This document shows positions 43,795-51,761 of a DNA stretch of 64,000 bases, in pieces. Source of the DNA: CAYUVH01 sp964448135 (GTDB lineage: Bacteria; Verrucomicrobiota; Verrucomicrobiia; Limisphaerales; UBA8199); contig CAYUVH010000052.1 in assembly GCA_964448135.1 (NCBI GenBank), positions 1 through 64,000 on the forward strand. The letters run 5' to 3'. The position numbers and the translations under genes are program-made. Below the pieces are notes generated by a model. It was not told where the DNA came from, ran no database searches, and saw nothing but the letters and a program-made list of their open reading frames with translations. Position 1 is the stretch's first letter. Each line of letters starts with the position of its first letter.

Positions 43795-45483
43795 GTGAAC
43801 AACCAGGACCCAGAAATTTCTCCCCCGCCCTCTCGCCGCCGCAAGGTGGCCTTCCGGCTGGGAGCTATTTTGGTTGGATTGCTGCCTTTCGTTCTGCTCG
43901 AAGTTTTCCTGCGCCTCTTCAACTTTGCGAACCCCGCGGCGTTGCGCGATCCACTTTCCGGGTTCAACAGCCGCACGCGACTTTTCGAACGGCAGGGAGA
44001 AGTCTACTGCACGGCACTGGCGCGGCAGCCGTTTTTTGCGCCGCAGGAATTTCCGGCGCACAAGTCGCCGACCGAGTTTCGCATTTTTTGTTTCGGCGGC
44101 TCGACAGTCTATGGGCATCCGTTCGAGGGGGCGACAGCGTTTCCCAAATGGCTGGAGATCGAACTGGCCGCGATTTGCCCCGGAGAGATTTTCCGGGTGA
44201 TCAATTGCGGAGGCGTATCTTATGCCAGTTACCGGCTGGAACCGCTCGTCCGGGAAGTCCTGCACTATGAACCAGACCTGATCATCGTCGCCGACGGACA
44301 CAACGAATTCCTGGAGGACCGGACCTTTCATGCCATCAAGTCGCGGCCCTCGCTGTTCGCGCGGTTGCAGGACGCGGCGTATTCGTTGCGAGTCGTCACG
44401 CTGGCACGCGGGTGGGTCGGTGGCGGCAAGGCGTCGCCCATGTCCGCCGCAGAGCTGGCCGGGGCGAACGCCCAATTGGACCCGCAGGTGCGCACCCGGC
44501 TCGACAACCTCAGCGGTTACGCCTCCTACCATCGCGATCCGGAATGGCATGGGCGCGTGGCGCAGCAATTCGAGGAGTCCACGCGCGTCATGGTGGCCGC
44601 GTGCAAGGCTGCCCACGTGCCGATCCTCATCATCAAGCTCGGCTCGAATCTGCGGGATTGTCCGCCGTTCAAATCCGAGCATCGGGCCGGCCTAGCACCC
44701 GAAGCGGAACAAGCATGGCAGGCGGCGTTCGACGCGGCGACCTCCGCCGCCACAACGAATCTCTCCACCGCGCTTGAACTCTACGGTCGCGCGCAAGCTG
44801 TGGATGACGAATATGCGCTGCTCGATTACCGCATCGCCCGCGTCCTGGATCGTCAAGGCCGCACCAACGAAGCGCTCCGCCATTATCTACTCGCCCGCGA
44901 CAAGGATATTTGTCCGCTCCGGCTCAGCCGGCCGTTGGAGAAGAAGCTCGATCGCATCGTCCTGGAGACCCGCACCCCGATGCTCGACGCTGCCGGGCTG
45001 CTGGCGGACCAGGCGCCGGACGGCATTCCGGGATTCGATTTGTATCTGGACCATGTGCATCCCACCATCGGCGGCCACCAACTCATCGCCAGCCGCACGG
45101 CGGAAATGATCCGGCAACTCGGACTAGTCAATCCGTTCCGGGTATGGGGGAATTCGGACCAGCGGCGGCTCGCCTATTCCAATCATCTCGCGTCCCTCGG
45201 ACCGGCTTACCTCGCGAATGGTCAGCATCGCGTGGAGTGGCTCGAAAACTGGGCGCGCCGGGAGCGGCTGCAACAGGAGACCACGCCACAGGATGCGGCC
45301 GGTTACGTTCGACTGGGAATTCGCCAGGCCGAACTAGGGGATTCAATCGGCGCGAAGGCGGCCTTCGACACCGCGCGAAAATTGGATCCGGCGATTGAGG
45401 GAAGATTGAAAGCGGCGGCGGAAAGAATGCGAGCGGAGGGATTGCCCGCAGTCGGAGCGCCCGTCTCTGAACGGGCGCATTGA
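43795..45483 (+). CDS. membrane-anchored SGNH hydrolase-like protein with TPR segments
   Basis: About 562 aa. One N-terminal membrane anchor (about 17-37, LGAILVGLLPFVLLEVFLRLF) is followed by an SGNH/GDSL-type fold: FCFGGSTVYGHPFE (Ser nucleophile block), VINCGGVSYASYRLE, IIVADGHNEFLED (Asn block) and DHVHPTIGGHQLIA (Asp/His block). TPR-like helices lie in the middle (about 330-370) and at the C-terminus (LGIRQAELGDSIGAKAAFDTARKLDP). The start is uncertain: GTG 43795 opens cleanly before the anchor, while the open frame begins with TTG at 43747. The last codons lie inside a palindromic repeat (45458-45521). Confidence 0.7.
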   Translation: MNNQDPEISPPPSRRRKVAFRLGAILVGLLPFVLLEVFLRLFNFANPAALRDPLSGFNSRTRLFERQGEVYCTALARQPFFAPQEFPAHKSPTEFRIFCFGGSTVYGHPFEGATAFPKWLEIELAAICPGEIFRVINCGGVSYASYRLEPLVREVLHYEPDLIIVADGHNEFLEDRTFHAIKSRPSLFARLQDAAYSLRVVTLARGWVGGGKASPMSAAELAGANAQLDPQVRTRLDNLSGYASYHRDPEWHGRVAQQFEESTRVMVAACKAAHVPILIIKLGSNLRDCPPFKSEHRAGLAPEAEQAWQAAFDAATSAATTNLSTALELYGRAQAVDDEYALLDYRIARVLDRQGRTNEALRHYLLARDKDICPLRLSRPLEKKLDRIVLETRTPMLDAAGLLADQAPDGIPGFDLYLDHVHPTIGGHQLIASRTAEMIRQLGLVNPFRVWGNSDQRRLAYSNHLASLGPAYLANGQHRVEWLENWARRERLQQETTPQDAAGYVRLGIRQAELGDSIGAKAAFDTARKLDPAIEGRLKAAAERMRAEGLPAVGAPVSERAH

Positions 45484-45521
45484 TGCAAGGGGACGTAAAC
45501 GCGCCCGTTCAGAGGCGGGCG
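45458..45521. repeat. nested palindromic repeat overlapping the SGNH gene 3' end
   Basis: CGCCCGTCTCTGAACGGGC from 45458 and its complement (45501-45521, one mismatch over 21 nt) are arms around a 22-nt spacer. Each arm is itself a small CCCGT/ACGGG hairpin. The left arm encodes the last residues of the SGNH protein (APVSERAH). Confidence 0.6.
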
Positions 45522-45525
45522 TTAT

Positions 45526-45642
45526 GGACTGCGGTGGCAGAGCGAAGCGGCGACACCGCTTTGCTCACAAATGCAGTTTCCAGTTCGGACGTTCCCTTGC
45601 TTCCGAAAGCGCCGTCGCCGCTTCGCTCTGCCGGCGCAGTCC
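45526..45642. mobile_element. MITE-like imperfect palindrome
   Basis: A 29-nt arm at 45526-45554 (GGACTGCGGTGGCAGAGCGA and following) is mirrored at 45614-45642 with two mismatches, and the complementarity continues more weakly inward. Short frames on both strands through it read as mirror-image basic peptides, typical of non-coding palindromic elements. No transposase is present. Confidence 0.6.
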
Positions 45643-45715
45643 AAAATCCGCGCTCTTCGTTGAGAGGTTCCGTTACCCTTTCCCGCCGCAAGCGCGTGAC
45701 CGCGAATCTCGGCCG

Positions 45716-46360
45716 CTAAGGTGAGGACGGTTTTTCGTTGAGGCGGGCGAAGTAGGTGCGCTCGCGCAGGACTTGCCCACCCTTCATGCCACTGTCGGCA
45801 AAATATTCCGTGCGGTCACCAATCCCATCCGTGCTCGTTTGCGAACTGCGATAATGAATGCCAATCTTCTTCCCGTCCTTCTCCACCCAATTCAAAAAGA
45901 CCACACTATGCCCGCTCTTGCCGCGCCAGAATTGGACGAAATCGCCGGGCTGGGCTTCGTCGAACGGAATGGCGCGGCCCAGTTTGAAATTGGTCATCGC
46001 CTTGGTGCACGTCAGCTCGCGCGTGTCTCCCGTCGCGCCGTACCATTCCTTTTGGAAGTGTTTCACCTCTTTCGCGGTCTTGTCCTTGAGCAGGCCGCGA
46101 TTTTCAGCGGCGCGCAGGACAACGCACAGTGTGAAGCCGCAGCAGTAGCTGCCGGTGGGGTCGGCGGAAAGAATCTTTTCGCCTTTGAAGGTGAGTTGCT
46201 CGGGAACGCCGGTGCCTTGGTTGGTTTTGTCGTAGTGACCACCATCTTTGAACGAGCGGGCGATGGGAATGACGCCGGTTTCGGTGCTGGTCGTTCCACC
46301 AAAAGCGGCCGGCGTCAGTGCGGCCAACAACACGCCGGTTAAGCAGAGGAGAAGTTTCAT
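45716..46360 (-). CDS. secreted NlpC/P60- or CHAP-like amidohydrolase
   Basis: A 214-aa secreted protein. A signal peptide (1-20) precedes a cysteine-peptidase-like domain: the nucleophile region GSYCCGFTLCVVL (Cys about 75), AQPGDFVQFWRGKSGHSVVFLNW (His about 150) and a following GIHYRSSQ strand. This order resembles NlpC/P60 or CHAP peptidoglycan hydrolases but the match is loose. ATG 46360 was chosen; the frame is open far upstream without protein-like sequence. It lies 8 bp downstream of the cupin gene and is probably translated from the same mRNA. Confidence 0.65.
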   Translation of the reverse strand: MKLLLCLTGVLLAALTPAAFGGTTSTETGVIPIARSFKDGGHYDKTNQGTGVPEQLTFKGEKILSADPTGSYCCGFTLCVVLRAAENRGLLKDKTAKEVKHFQKEWYGATGDTRELTCTKAMTNFKLGRAIPFDEAQPGDFVQFWRGKSGHSVVFLNWVEKDGKKIGIHYRSSQTSTDGIGDRTEYFADSGMKGGQVLRERTYFARLNEKPSSP

Positions 46361-46368
46361 GGAATCAA

Positions 46369-46866
46369 TTATTTCGAGTCTTTTACCGGTGTCATCTGCC
46401 GGTCGCCGGAGTTGTAAACGATAATCGCTTTCAAGGGCTCGTCGCCCAAAACCTTCGCCTGATGCGGCACGCCGACAGGGATGCGAAGGGTATCGCCGGG
46501 TTTGAGGATAACGGTTTCGTCGCCCATGCGTTGCTCGCATTTTCCCGAAATCACATAAACCACTTCGTCGGAGTTGGTGTGAACGTGAAGGGGATTGGAC
46601 TGACCGACGTTCAAGACCACCACGCCCATCGTGACACCGGAGCCCGGGTCCATTTTACCGCTGGTGAGCCAACGCAGTGAGCCCCAAGGCGCTTTTTCCT
46701 CGGGAACCTGATCCACATTGTGGACCCGGGCGGCGAGTGGCGGGGAAGAAACATTTGTCTTTTCGGCTGCCACCACGGCAACCAGCGCAAGGCAACCCAG
46801 CAGTGCGCCGGAAGTACAATATATGAATGCGCGGCTGGATTTGGACTGGCGACGTGAGCTCTTCAT
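46369..46866 (-). CDS. membrane-anchored cupin protein
   Basis: A 165-aa protein with an N-terminal membrane segment or signal (about 15-34, YCTSGALLGCLALVAVVAA) and one cupin domain. Metal-binding motif 1 is NPLHVHTNSDEVVYVISGKCE (HxH...E) and motif 2 is PGDTLRIPVGVPHQA (His). A bound metal and a small-molecule role are likely, but no substrate can be named. ATG 46866 was chosen because the upstream extension lies in the promoter region of the divergent membrane gene. Downstream, the NlpC/P60-like gene follows after 8 bp. Confidence 0.8.
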   Translation of the reverse strand: MKSSRRQSKSSRAFIYCTSGALLGCLALVAVVAAEKTNVSSPPLAARVHNVDQVPEEKAPWGSLRWLTSGKMDPGSGVTMGVVVLNVGQSNPLHVHTNSDEVVYVISGKCEQRMGDETVILKPGDTLRIPVGVPHQAKVLGDEPLKAIIVYNSGDRQMTPVKDSK

Positions 46867-47025
46867 GGCGGGCAATTTGACATATTCTGCGCGGTCGTGC
46901 CAGAAAGGATGATACCCCGCAGACACCGCCAAGCCGGAGGTTTGTATGAGAAATATTTGTCGGAAGAAAACTTCAGGTCTTTGATTCCCCCGACTGGCGC
47001 TTTAGGTTCTGCCCCGGATGCGGGT

Positions 47026-47457
47026 ATGCTCGGCGTGAGACTTCCTCGAAAGGAATCATTGGCTCGAACTTTTTGGGCCGTCCTGGCCACCCTTTGCGGC
47101 TGGCTGGTCTATCAAGCGTCCGCTTGGATTGTTGCCCACGACGGCATCAACTACCGGCTTGGTGATTATGGACTGCACTTCGTCAGTTTTGCCGCCGAAT
47201 CATTTAGTGCCATAGGCCTGGGAGTGATGCTTGTGGTGGGACTCGTTGCGGCAATTCCCGTGATCATCGGCACCATCCGCGGCGTCTTCGCCTTGCGCCA
47301 ACTGTTCGCGTTACATCTATTGGATTGGGCGCTGGTCATCGTCGGCTTGGGTGAAGTGCATTTTGGATTATGGCTGCTTCCGGTCGCGTTTCTGCTTTGG
47401 GTGTTCCTATTGGTTTGCTCGCTGGTTTGGCCCGGAGTGAAGCAGAACAAAACTTAA
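47026..47457 (+). CDS. integral membrane protein of unknown function
   Basis: About 143 aa with four predicted membrane segments (TFWAVLATLCGWLVYQASAWI, SFSAIGLGVMLVVGLVAAIPVIIGTI, LHLLDWALVIVGLGEVHFGLWLL, VAFLLWVFLLVCSLVWP). No family was recognised. The frame is open back to GTG 46897, but the extra 43 residues look less protein-like; ATG 47026 is preferred. It is divergent from the cupin gene. Confidence 0.5.
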   Translation: MLGVRLPRKESLARTFWAVLATLCGWLVYQASAWIVAHDGINYRLGDYGLHFVSFAAESFSAIGLGVMLVVGLVAAIPVIIGTIRGVFALRQLFALHLLDWALVIVGLGEVHFGLWLLPVAFLLWVFLLVCSLVWPGVKQNKT

Positions 47458-47492
47458 AATCGTGATCCGATTACGCGGCACATAGAAAGCGC

Positions 47493-47810
47493 TTACTTTC
47501 CCGTGTCCGCTTTCGGATGAGAAGGAGTGCTGGGGACGTTCGAGCTCAAAGGGGCGCCATCCTTCCGGAAACGAAAGGCGACAGCCGTTGCGCTGAACAA
47601 CGTCACAAACACCACTCCCGAGAAAGCCCACCGGATCATCTCCCCGCGCCGCTTTTCCTTTTCGAACGCGGCGCGGGTTTCAGCGTTGGGATTCCGCTGC
47701 CAATCGCTCCAGGCGCGTGCGGTGGCGCCGGAACATAGCTGGCCTGCCTGTCCGAGCACGATCGCGAACACGAGTTCGGCAAGCAGCAGAATCAGTAACG
47801 GCTTCTTCAT
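47493..47810 (-). CDS. small membrane protein coupled to the phosphatase gene
   Basis: A 105-aa protein with two membrane segments (about 4-21 and 62-82) around a charged helix (SDWQRNPNAETRAAFEKEKRRGEMIRW) and a short hydrophilic tail. No family was recognised. Its start overlaps the stop of the upstream phosphatase gene by 4 bp, implying coupled translation and a shared job. Confidence 0.6.
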   Translation of the reverse strand: MKKPLLILLLAELVFAIVLGQAGQLCSGATARAWSDWQRNPNAETRAAFEKEKRRGEMIRWAFSGVVFVTLFSATAVAFRFRKDGAPLSSNVPSTPSHPKADTGK

Positions 47811-48547
47811 GATGCTTTATCGAAGGCGGTTTCGGCAAAAAGGCGCAGGCATTCGCGTTGTTGCCGGCTGAGACGAATGCCCGGACGTACTCTTTGCAAC
47901 ATGGCCAGGGCGTCAGCGGGCGTTTGCGCGCGGCCTGAACTCAGGAGTAGCGCCGCGGCGAAAAGACCCGTTCGCCCATGGCCCTGCGCGCAGTGAATGA
48001 AGGTCCGTCCCGGTGCGAGACTCTTTATGGCCGACCGCAGGGCTTCAGTTACCGGCGCCGCACCATCGAGAAACCGGAGGCAACGATAGCCGGAAGACTT
48101 TCGAATCGCTTGCGGCTCCGGAAATTCCGCCGTGAGGTCCACCACATTGGCAAAGCCGCCGGGAAACTCTTTCGCCAGCAACCGGCGGCCCAGCACCAAC
48201 TGGCCATCGAACTCATTCCACGCTGGTTCGTGGCTGATCAGGCGGCCCACATGCCAGACGGCCATGGTGAACAGATGCAACGGCAGGAACAGCGCCCAAC
48301 TCCACAGCGGCAAGGTGCCTTCCGCGCGCTTGCCAAAGACGCCGTGCGCGCCGCGGGCATGGGCAATGCCCAAGGCAAGGAAGTTAAGGCCGGGCCATAG
48401 CGCCAGGAGCATCCAACCGCGCTCTATCACTCCAAGAGCAAGAAGCACGCAGCCCAACAAACTGAGAATGTGTTTGTGACCGATGCCAGAACCCCGCGGA
48501 GAGCGGCTTGGCTGTGGATTCGGTTTTAAATTTTCCTCGTGGGCCAT
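47807..48547 (-). CDS. membrane-bound dual-specificity phosphatase
   Basis: A 246-aa protein. Two to three hydrophobic segments lie in the N-terminal half (about 28-60 and 82-105, LGCVLLALGVIERGWMLLALWPGL and LWSWALFLPLHLFTMAVWHVG). A protein-tyrosine/dual-specificity phosphatase domain follows. The general-acid loop region is VVDLTAEFPEP, and the P-loop is FIHCAQGHGRTGLFAAALLL (CxxxxxR, Cys about 186). The substrate may be a protein or a lipid phosphate. It is the first gene of a two-gene unit. Confidence 0.8.
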   Translation of the reverse strand: MAHEENLKPNPQPSRSPRGSGIGHKHILSLLGCVLLALGVIERGWMLLALWPGLNFLALGIAHARGAHGVFGKRAEGTLPLWSWALFLPLHLFTMAVWHVGRLISHEPAWNEFDGQLVLGRRLLAKEFPGGFANVVDLTAEFPEPQAIRKSSGYRCLRFLDGAAPVTEALRSAIKSLAPGRTFIHCAQGHGRTGLFAAALLLSSGRAQTPADALAMLQRVRPGIRLSRQQRECLRLFAETAFDKAS

Positions 48548-48859
48548 GGCGCGGACTGCAATCCTTCGTTTCCCTGGTCCAAGATAGCCTTCACAAAATC
48601 AAGATCAAGGACGCGAGGGTAAAGAGTGGCATCCTTCTCGGATGCATTAAGAAATGAACCCGGTATCCGGTGATCGGTCCTCGCAAAAGGCTCGGACCGA
48701 TACACCGGCTACTTTCTGCCATCCCTTCGGGATGCAACCGCTCCCAGTTCAAGCGCGGTGCTTTCTCCACTTTCCAATTCAGAAATTCGGCTTACAGTTC
48801 TGGCATCGTGAACCCGCGCCCCTCAACGCGAACGCGCCACTGCCAACCCGGAGATTCCC
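48548..48859. other. divergent intergenic region with clustered hairpins
   Basis: A 312-bp region between the divergent phosphatase and molybdenum-hydroxylase genes. It contains three hairpins within about 110 bp (48629-48735), described separately. No gene was seen. Confidence 0.5.
48629..48735. repeat. cluster of three REP-like hairpins
   Basis: Hairpin one is GCATCC/GGATGC around TTCTC (48629-48645). Hairpin two is CCGGTGATCGGTCC against GGACCGATACACCGG (48668-48708, one bulge). Hairpin three is CATCCC/GGGATG around TTC (48720-48734). The first and third share the GCATCC core, as in composite REP elements. Confidence 0.5.
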
Positions 48860-49354
48860 ATGCCTGACACCATCGCTTTCAAACTCAACGGCAAACCGGT
48901 CACGGTCGAGGCTGATCCGACGCGTACGCTGCTCTGGGTGCTGCGGACGGACCTCGCGCTGACGGGGACGAAGTTCGGTTGCGCGGCGGGCCATTGCGGC
49001 GCCTGCACGATTTTGATCAACGGCGCGCCGGCACGGTCGTGCCTGCTGAAACTGTCGAACGTGGCGAACAAGGAGGTGGTGACGATCGAAGGGCTGGCGC
49101 AGGATGGCAAGTTGCATCCGTTGCAGAGTGCGTTCATTGAGCATGACGCGCTGCAATGCGGGTTTTGCACGCCGGGCATGATCATGACGGGCGTGGCGTT
49201 GTTGAATCGCAATCCAAAGCCGACAACGGAGCAAATCATGCGCGGGCTGGAGAGCAATCTGTGCCGTTGCGGGGCGCATGTGCGGATCGTGCGGGCAATG
49301 CAGACGGCGTCCGCGGAATTGAGCCGCGCAAAGCCGGCCGGAGTGAGCAACTGA
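48860..49354 (+). CDS. molybdenum hydroxylase [2Fe-2S] subunit
   Basis: A 164-aa small subunit of a xanthine-oxidase-family molybdenum hydroxylase, like IorA or CoxS. It has a plant-ferredoxin-type cluster (about 41-62): GCAAGHCGACTILINGAPARSC. The second [2Fe-2S] domain has ALQCGFCTPGMIM (about 98-110) and NLCRCGAHVRI (about 134-144). It passes electrons from the molybdenum site of the partner encoded 19 bp downstream. There is no FAD subunit gene beside it. It starts with ATG about 110 bp after the hairpin cluster. Confidence 0.93.
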   Translation: MPDTIAFKLNGKPVTVEADPTRTLLWVLRTDLALTGTKFGCAAGHCGACTILINGAPARSCLLKLSNVANKEVVTIEGLAQDGKLHPLQSAFIEHDALQCGFCTPGMIMTGVALLNRNPKPTTEQIMRGLESNLCRCGAHVRIVRAMQTASAELSRAKPAGVSN

Positions 49355-49373
49355 TTCACGCGAAAGGACCAGC

Positions 49374-51545
49374 ATGAAAACCGAAGATTATCTCGCGCTG
49401 AATTTCAAAGACAACATGACGATCCCGGAGCTGGGTGGCTCGCGGCGGGATTTTGTCAAAGGCGTGACCGGCGGGATTCTGATCCTGCTGGCGATGGGCG
49501 ACCTGGCGGAGGCGCAGGAAGCGGCGAAGAAGAAGAGCGGCGGGCGCGGCAATGCGCCGGCGGATTTCAATGCCTACTTGCGCATTCACGAGGACGGCAA
49601 GGTGACGTGCTTCACCGGGAAGGTGGAAATGGGCCAGGGAACCATCACCTCGCTGCCACAGATGGTGGCGGAGGAATTGGACCTGCCGGTGGAATCGGTA
49701 AGCATCGTGATGGGCGACACGGCGCAATGCCCGTGGGACATGGGGACGTTCGGTTCGCAGACCACGCGCGCGTTCGGGCCGAGTTTGTGCACCGCGGCGG
49801 CGGAAGCGAAAGCCGTGCTGCTGGAACTCGCGGCGGATTCGCTCAAAGTGCCGGCGGACCGGTTGGTGGCGAAGGACGGCGCAATTTTCGATCGCGAGCA
49901 TCCGGACCAGCGCGTGACCTACGGGCAGTTGGCGAAGGGGCAGAAGATCGAGCGGCATGTGAATGCGACTTCCACGCTGAGCAAGCCCGCGCAATTCAAG
50001 CACGCGGGCAAACCGCTCATTCGTCGCGATTCCCACGACAAGGTCACCGGCGCCGCGCATTACGCGGGAGACATTCGCGTGCCGGGGATGCTCTATGCGA
50101 GCATCCTGCGTCCGCCGGCGCACGGCGCGAAATTGAAGAGCGCCGATGTCGCGGCGGCGAAAGAGATGCCGGGCGTCACGGTGGTGCAGCAGGACGGGAT
50201 CGTGGCGGTGTTGCACGCGCACCCGGACATGGCGGAGCGGGCACTGAAAAACATCAAAGCCGAGTTCGACACCCCGGAGCCCAAAGTGAATCAAGAGACG
50301 ATCTTCGATCATCTTATGAAGGTCGTGCCGGAGGCGCGCGTGGTGGGCGAACGCGGAAGCGTCGAGGCGGGACTCAGGTCAGCCGACAAGAAGTTTGAAG
50401 CCACTTATTTGACCAGTTACGTCGCGCACGCGGCGATGGAAACGCATACGGCGCTCGTTCAGATCGAAGACGACAAGGCGACCATCTGGGCTTCGACGCA
50501 GAATCCATTCGGCGTGCAGCGGGACATCGCGGAACTGCTGGGTTTGCCCGCGAAGAATGTGCACGTGATCGCGCCGTTTCTGGGCGGTGGCTTCGGCGGC
50601 AAGAGCCATAATCCCCAGGTTGTCGAAGCGGCACGCCTGGCCAGGATCACCGGCAAACCGGTGCAGGTTTGTTTCACCCGCGGCGAGGAGTTTTTCTACG
50701 ACACGTTCCGGCCGGCGGCGATCGTGAAGATCAGCTCGGGCGTGGACGCGGCGGGCAAACTGACGTTGTGGGACTACAATGTTTACTACGCGGGCGAGCG
50801 CGGGGCGTCGCCATTTTACTCCGTGCCCAACGAAATCACGAAATCCTACGGCGCCGGCTGGGGCACCGCGCCGGGCACACACCCCTTCGGCACCGGCGCG
50901 TGGCGCGGGCCCGGCAACGGAACGAACAGTTTCGCGCGCGAATCGCACATAGATGTCATGGCAGCCGCGGCGGGGATGGATCCCGTGGAATTCCGGCTGC
51001 TCAACCTGAAGGACGAACGCATGATCCGCCTGCTGCAAGCGGCGGCGGACAAGTTCGGTTGGCAGGCGGCGAAAGCGCCGAGCAAGCGTGGCTTCGGCGT
51101 CGCGTGTGGAACCGACGCCGGAACTTACGTCGCCGCGATCGCGGAAGTGGAAGTCAATAAAACCAAAGGCGACGTCCAGGTGAAGCGCGTGGTTTGCGCG
51201 CAGGACATGGGCGTGATCATCAATCCCGAAGGCGCCAGGATCCAGGTCGAAGGCTGCATCACAATGGGACTGGGCTGTGCGTTGAGCGAAGAGATACGTT
51301 TCGAAGGCGGCAAAATTCTGGACACCAATTTCGATACCTATTCCCTGCCCCGCTTTTCGTGGGTCCCCGAGATCGAAACGGTGCTGATGGATTCGAAGGA
51401 AACGATGCCCCAAGGCGGCGGCGAGCCGGCGATCACGATCATGGGAGCACTGATTGCGAACGCGGTTTTTGATGCGACCGGCGCCAGGATTTATCAGATG
51501 CCGCTGACGCCGGAGCGGGTGAAGGAGGCGATTCGCAAAGTTTGA
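49374..51545 (+). CDS. molybdopterin-binding aldehyde/isoquinoline oxidoreductase large subunit
   Basis: A 723-aa large subunit of the xanthine-oxidase superfamily, closest in layout to IorB. It has a Tat signal SRRDFVKGVTGGILILLAMG at about 21-40. Molybdopterin-binding blocks follow: GQGTITSLPQMVAEEL, FLGGGFGGKSHNPQV (about 401-415), GTGAWRGPGNGTNSFARE (about 500) and VEGCITMGLGCALSEE. The catalytic Glu is in PQGGGEPAITIMGALIANAVFDATG near the C-terminus. It should be exported with the Fe-S subunit and pass electrons to a cytochrome, because no FAD subunit is present. The substrate is unknown. Confidence 0.92.
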   Translation: MKTEDYLALNFKDNMTIPELGGSRRDFVKGVTGGILILLAMGDLAEAQEAAKKKSGGRGNAPADFNAYLRIHEDGKVTCFTGKVEMGQGTITSLPQMVAEELDLPVESVSIVMGDTAQCPWDMGTFGSQTTRAFGPSLCTAAAEAKAVLLELAADSLKVPADRLVAKDGAIFDREHPDQRVTYGQLAKGQKIERHVNATSTLSKPAQFKHAGKPLIRRDSHDKVTGAAHYAGDIRVPGMLYASILRPPAHGAKLKSADVAAAKEMPGVTVVQQDGIVAVLHAHPDMAERALKNIKAEFDTPEPKVNQETIFDHLMKVVPEARVVGERGSVEAGLRSADKKFEATYLTSYVAHAAMETHTALVQIEDDKATIWASTQNPFGVQRDIAELLGLPAKNVHVIAPFLGGGFGGKSHNPQVVEAARLARITGKPVQVCFTRGEEFFYDTFRPAAIVKISSGVDAAGKLTLWDYNVYYAGERGASPFYSVPNEITKSYGAGWGTAPGTHPFGTGAWRGPGNGTNSFARESHIDVMAAAAGMDPVEFRLLNLKDERMIRLLQAAADKFGWQAAKAPSKRGFGVACGTDAGTYVAAIAEVEVNKTKGDVQVKRVVCAQDMGVIINPEGARIQVEGCITMGLGCALSEEIRFEGGKILDTNFDTYSLPRFSWVPEIETVLMDSKETMPQGGGEPAITIMGALIANAVFDATGARIYQMPLTPERVKEAIRKV

Positions 51546-51569
51546 ACTCTCCGGACGCGAAAGGGTGGT

Positions 51570-51761
51570 GAATGACGAAGCACGAATGACGAATGACGAA
51601 AGAAGCCCGAAATCCGAATGTCGAAATTGCGGCGGCCATCCGATTAATTCAATGAGCATGGTTATGGCCGGGTTAGCAAAGTCGAGGGAGTTCCGAGCTG
51701 GGGTTTCGAGCTTCGGTCATTTGTCATTCTTTCGTCATTCGTCATTCGTGCTTCGTCATTC
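51570..51761. mobile_element. 192-bp inverted-repeat element (REPIN/MITE-like)
   Basis: The left arm at 51570-51604 (GAATGACGAAGCACGAATGA and following) is the exact complement of 51727-51761 over 35 nt. Complementarity continues imperfectly inward. Each arm itself has three tandem ACGAATG-like units. No transposase is present. Coding frame of the GH39-like gene runs through the right arm. Confidence 0.7.

Noticed and set aside
45480..45724. Three short overlapping frames after the SGNH gene
   Set aside because: They are mirror-image peptides read from a palindromic element on both strands.
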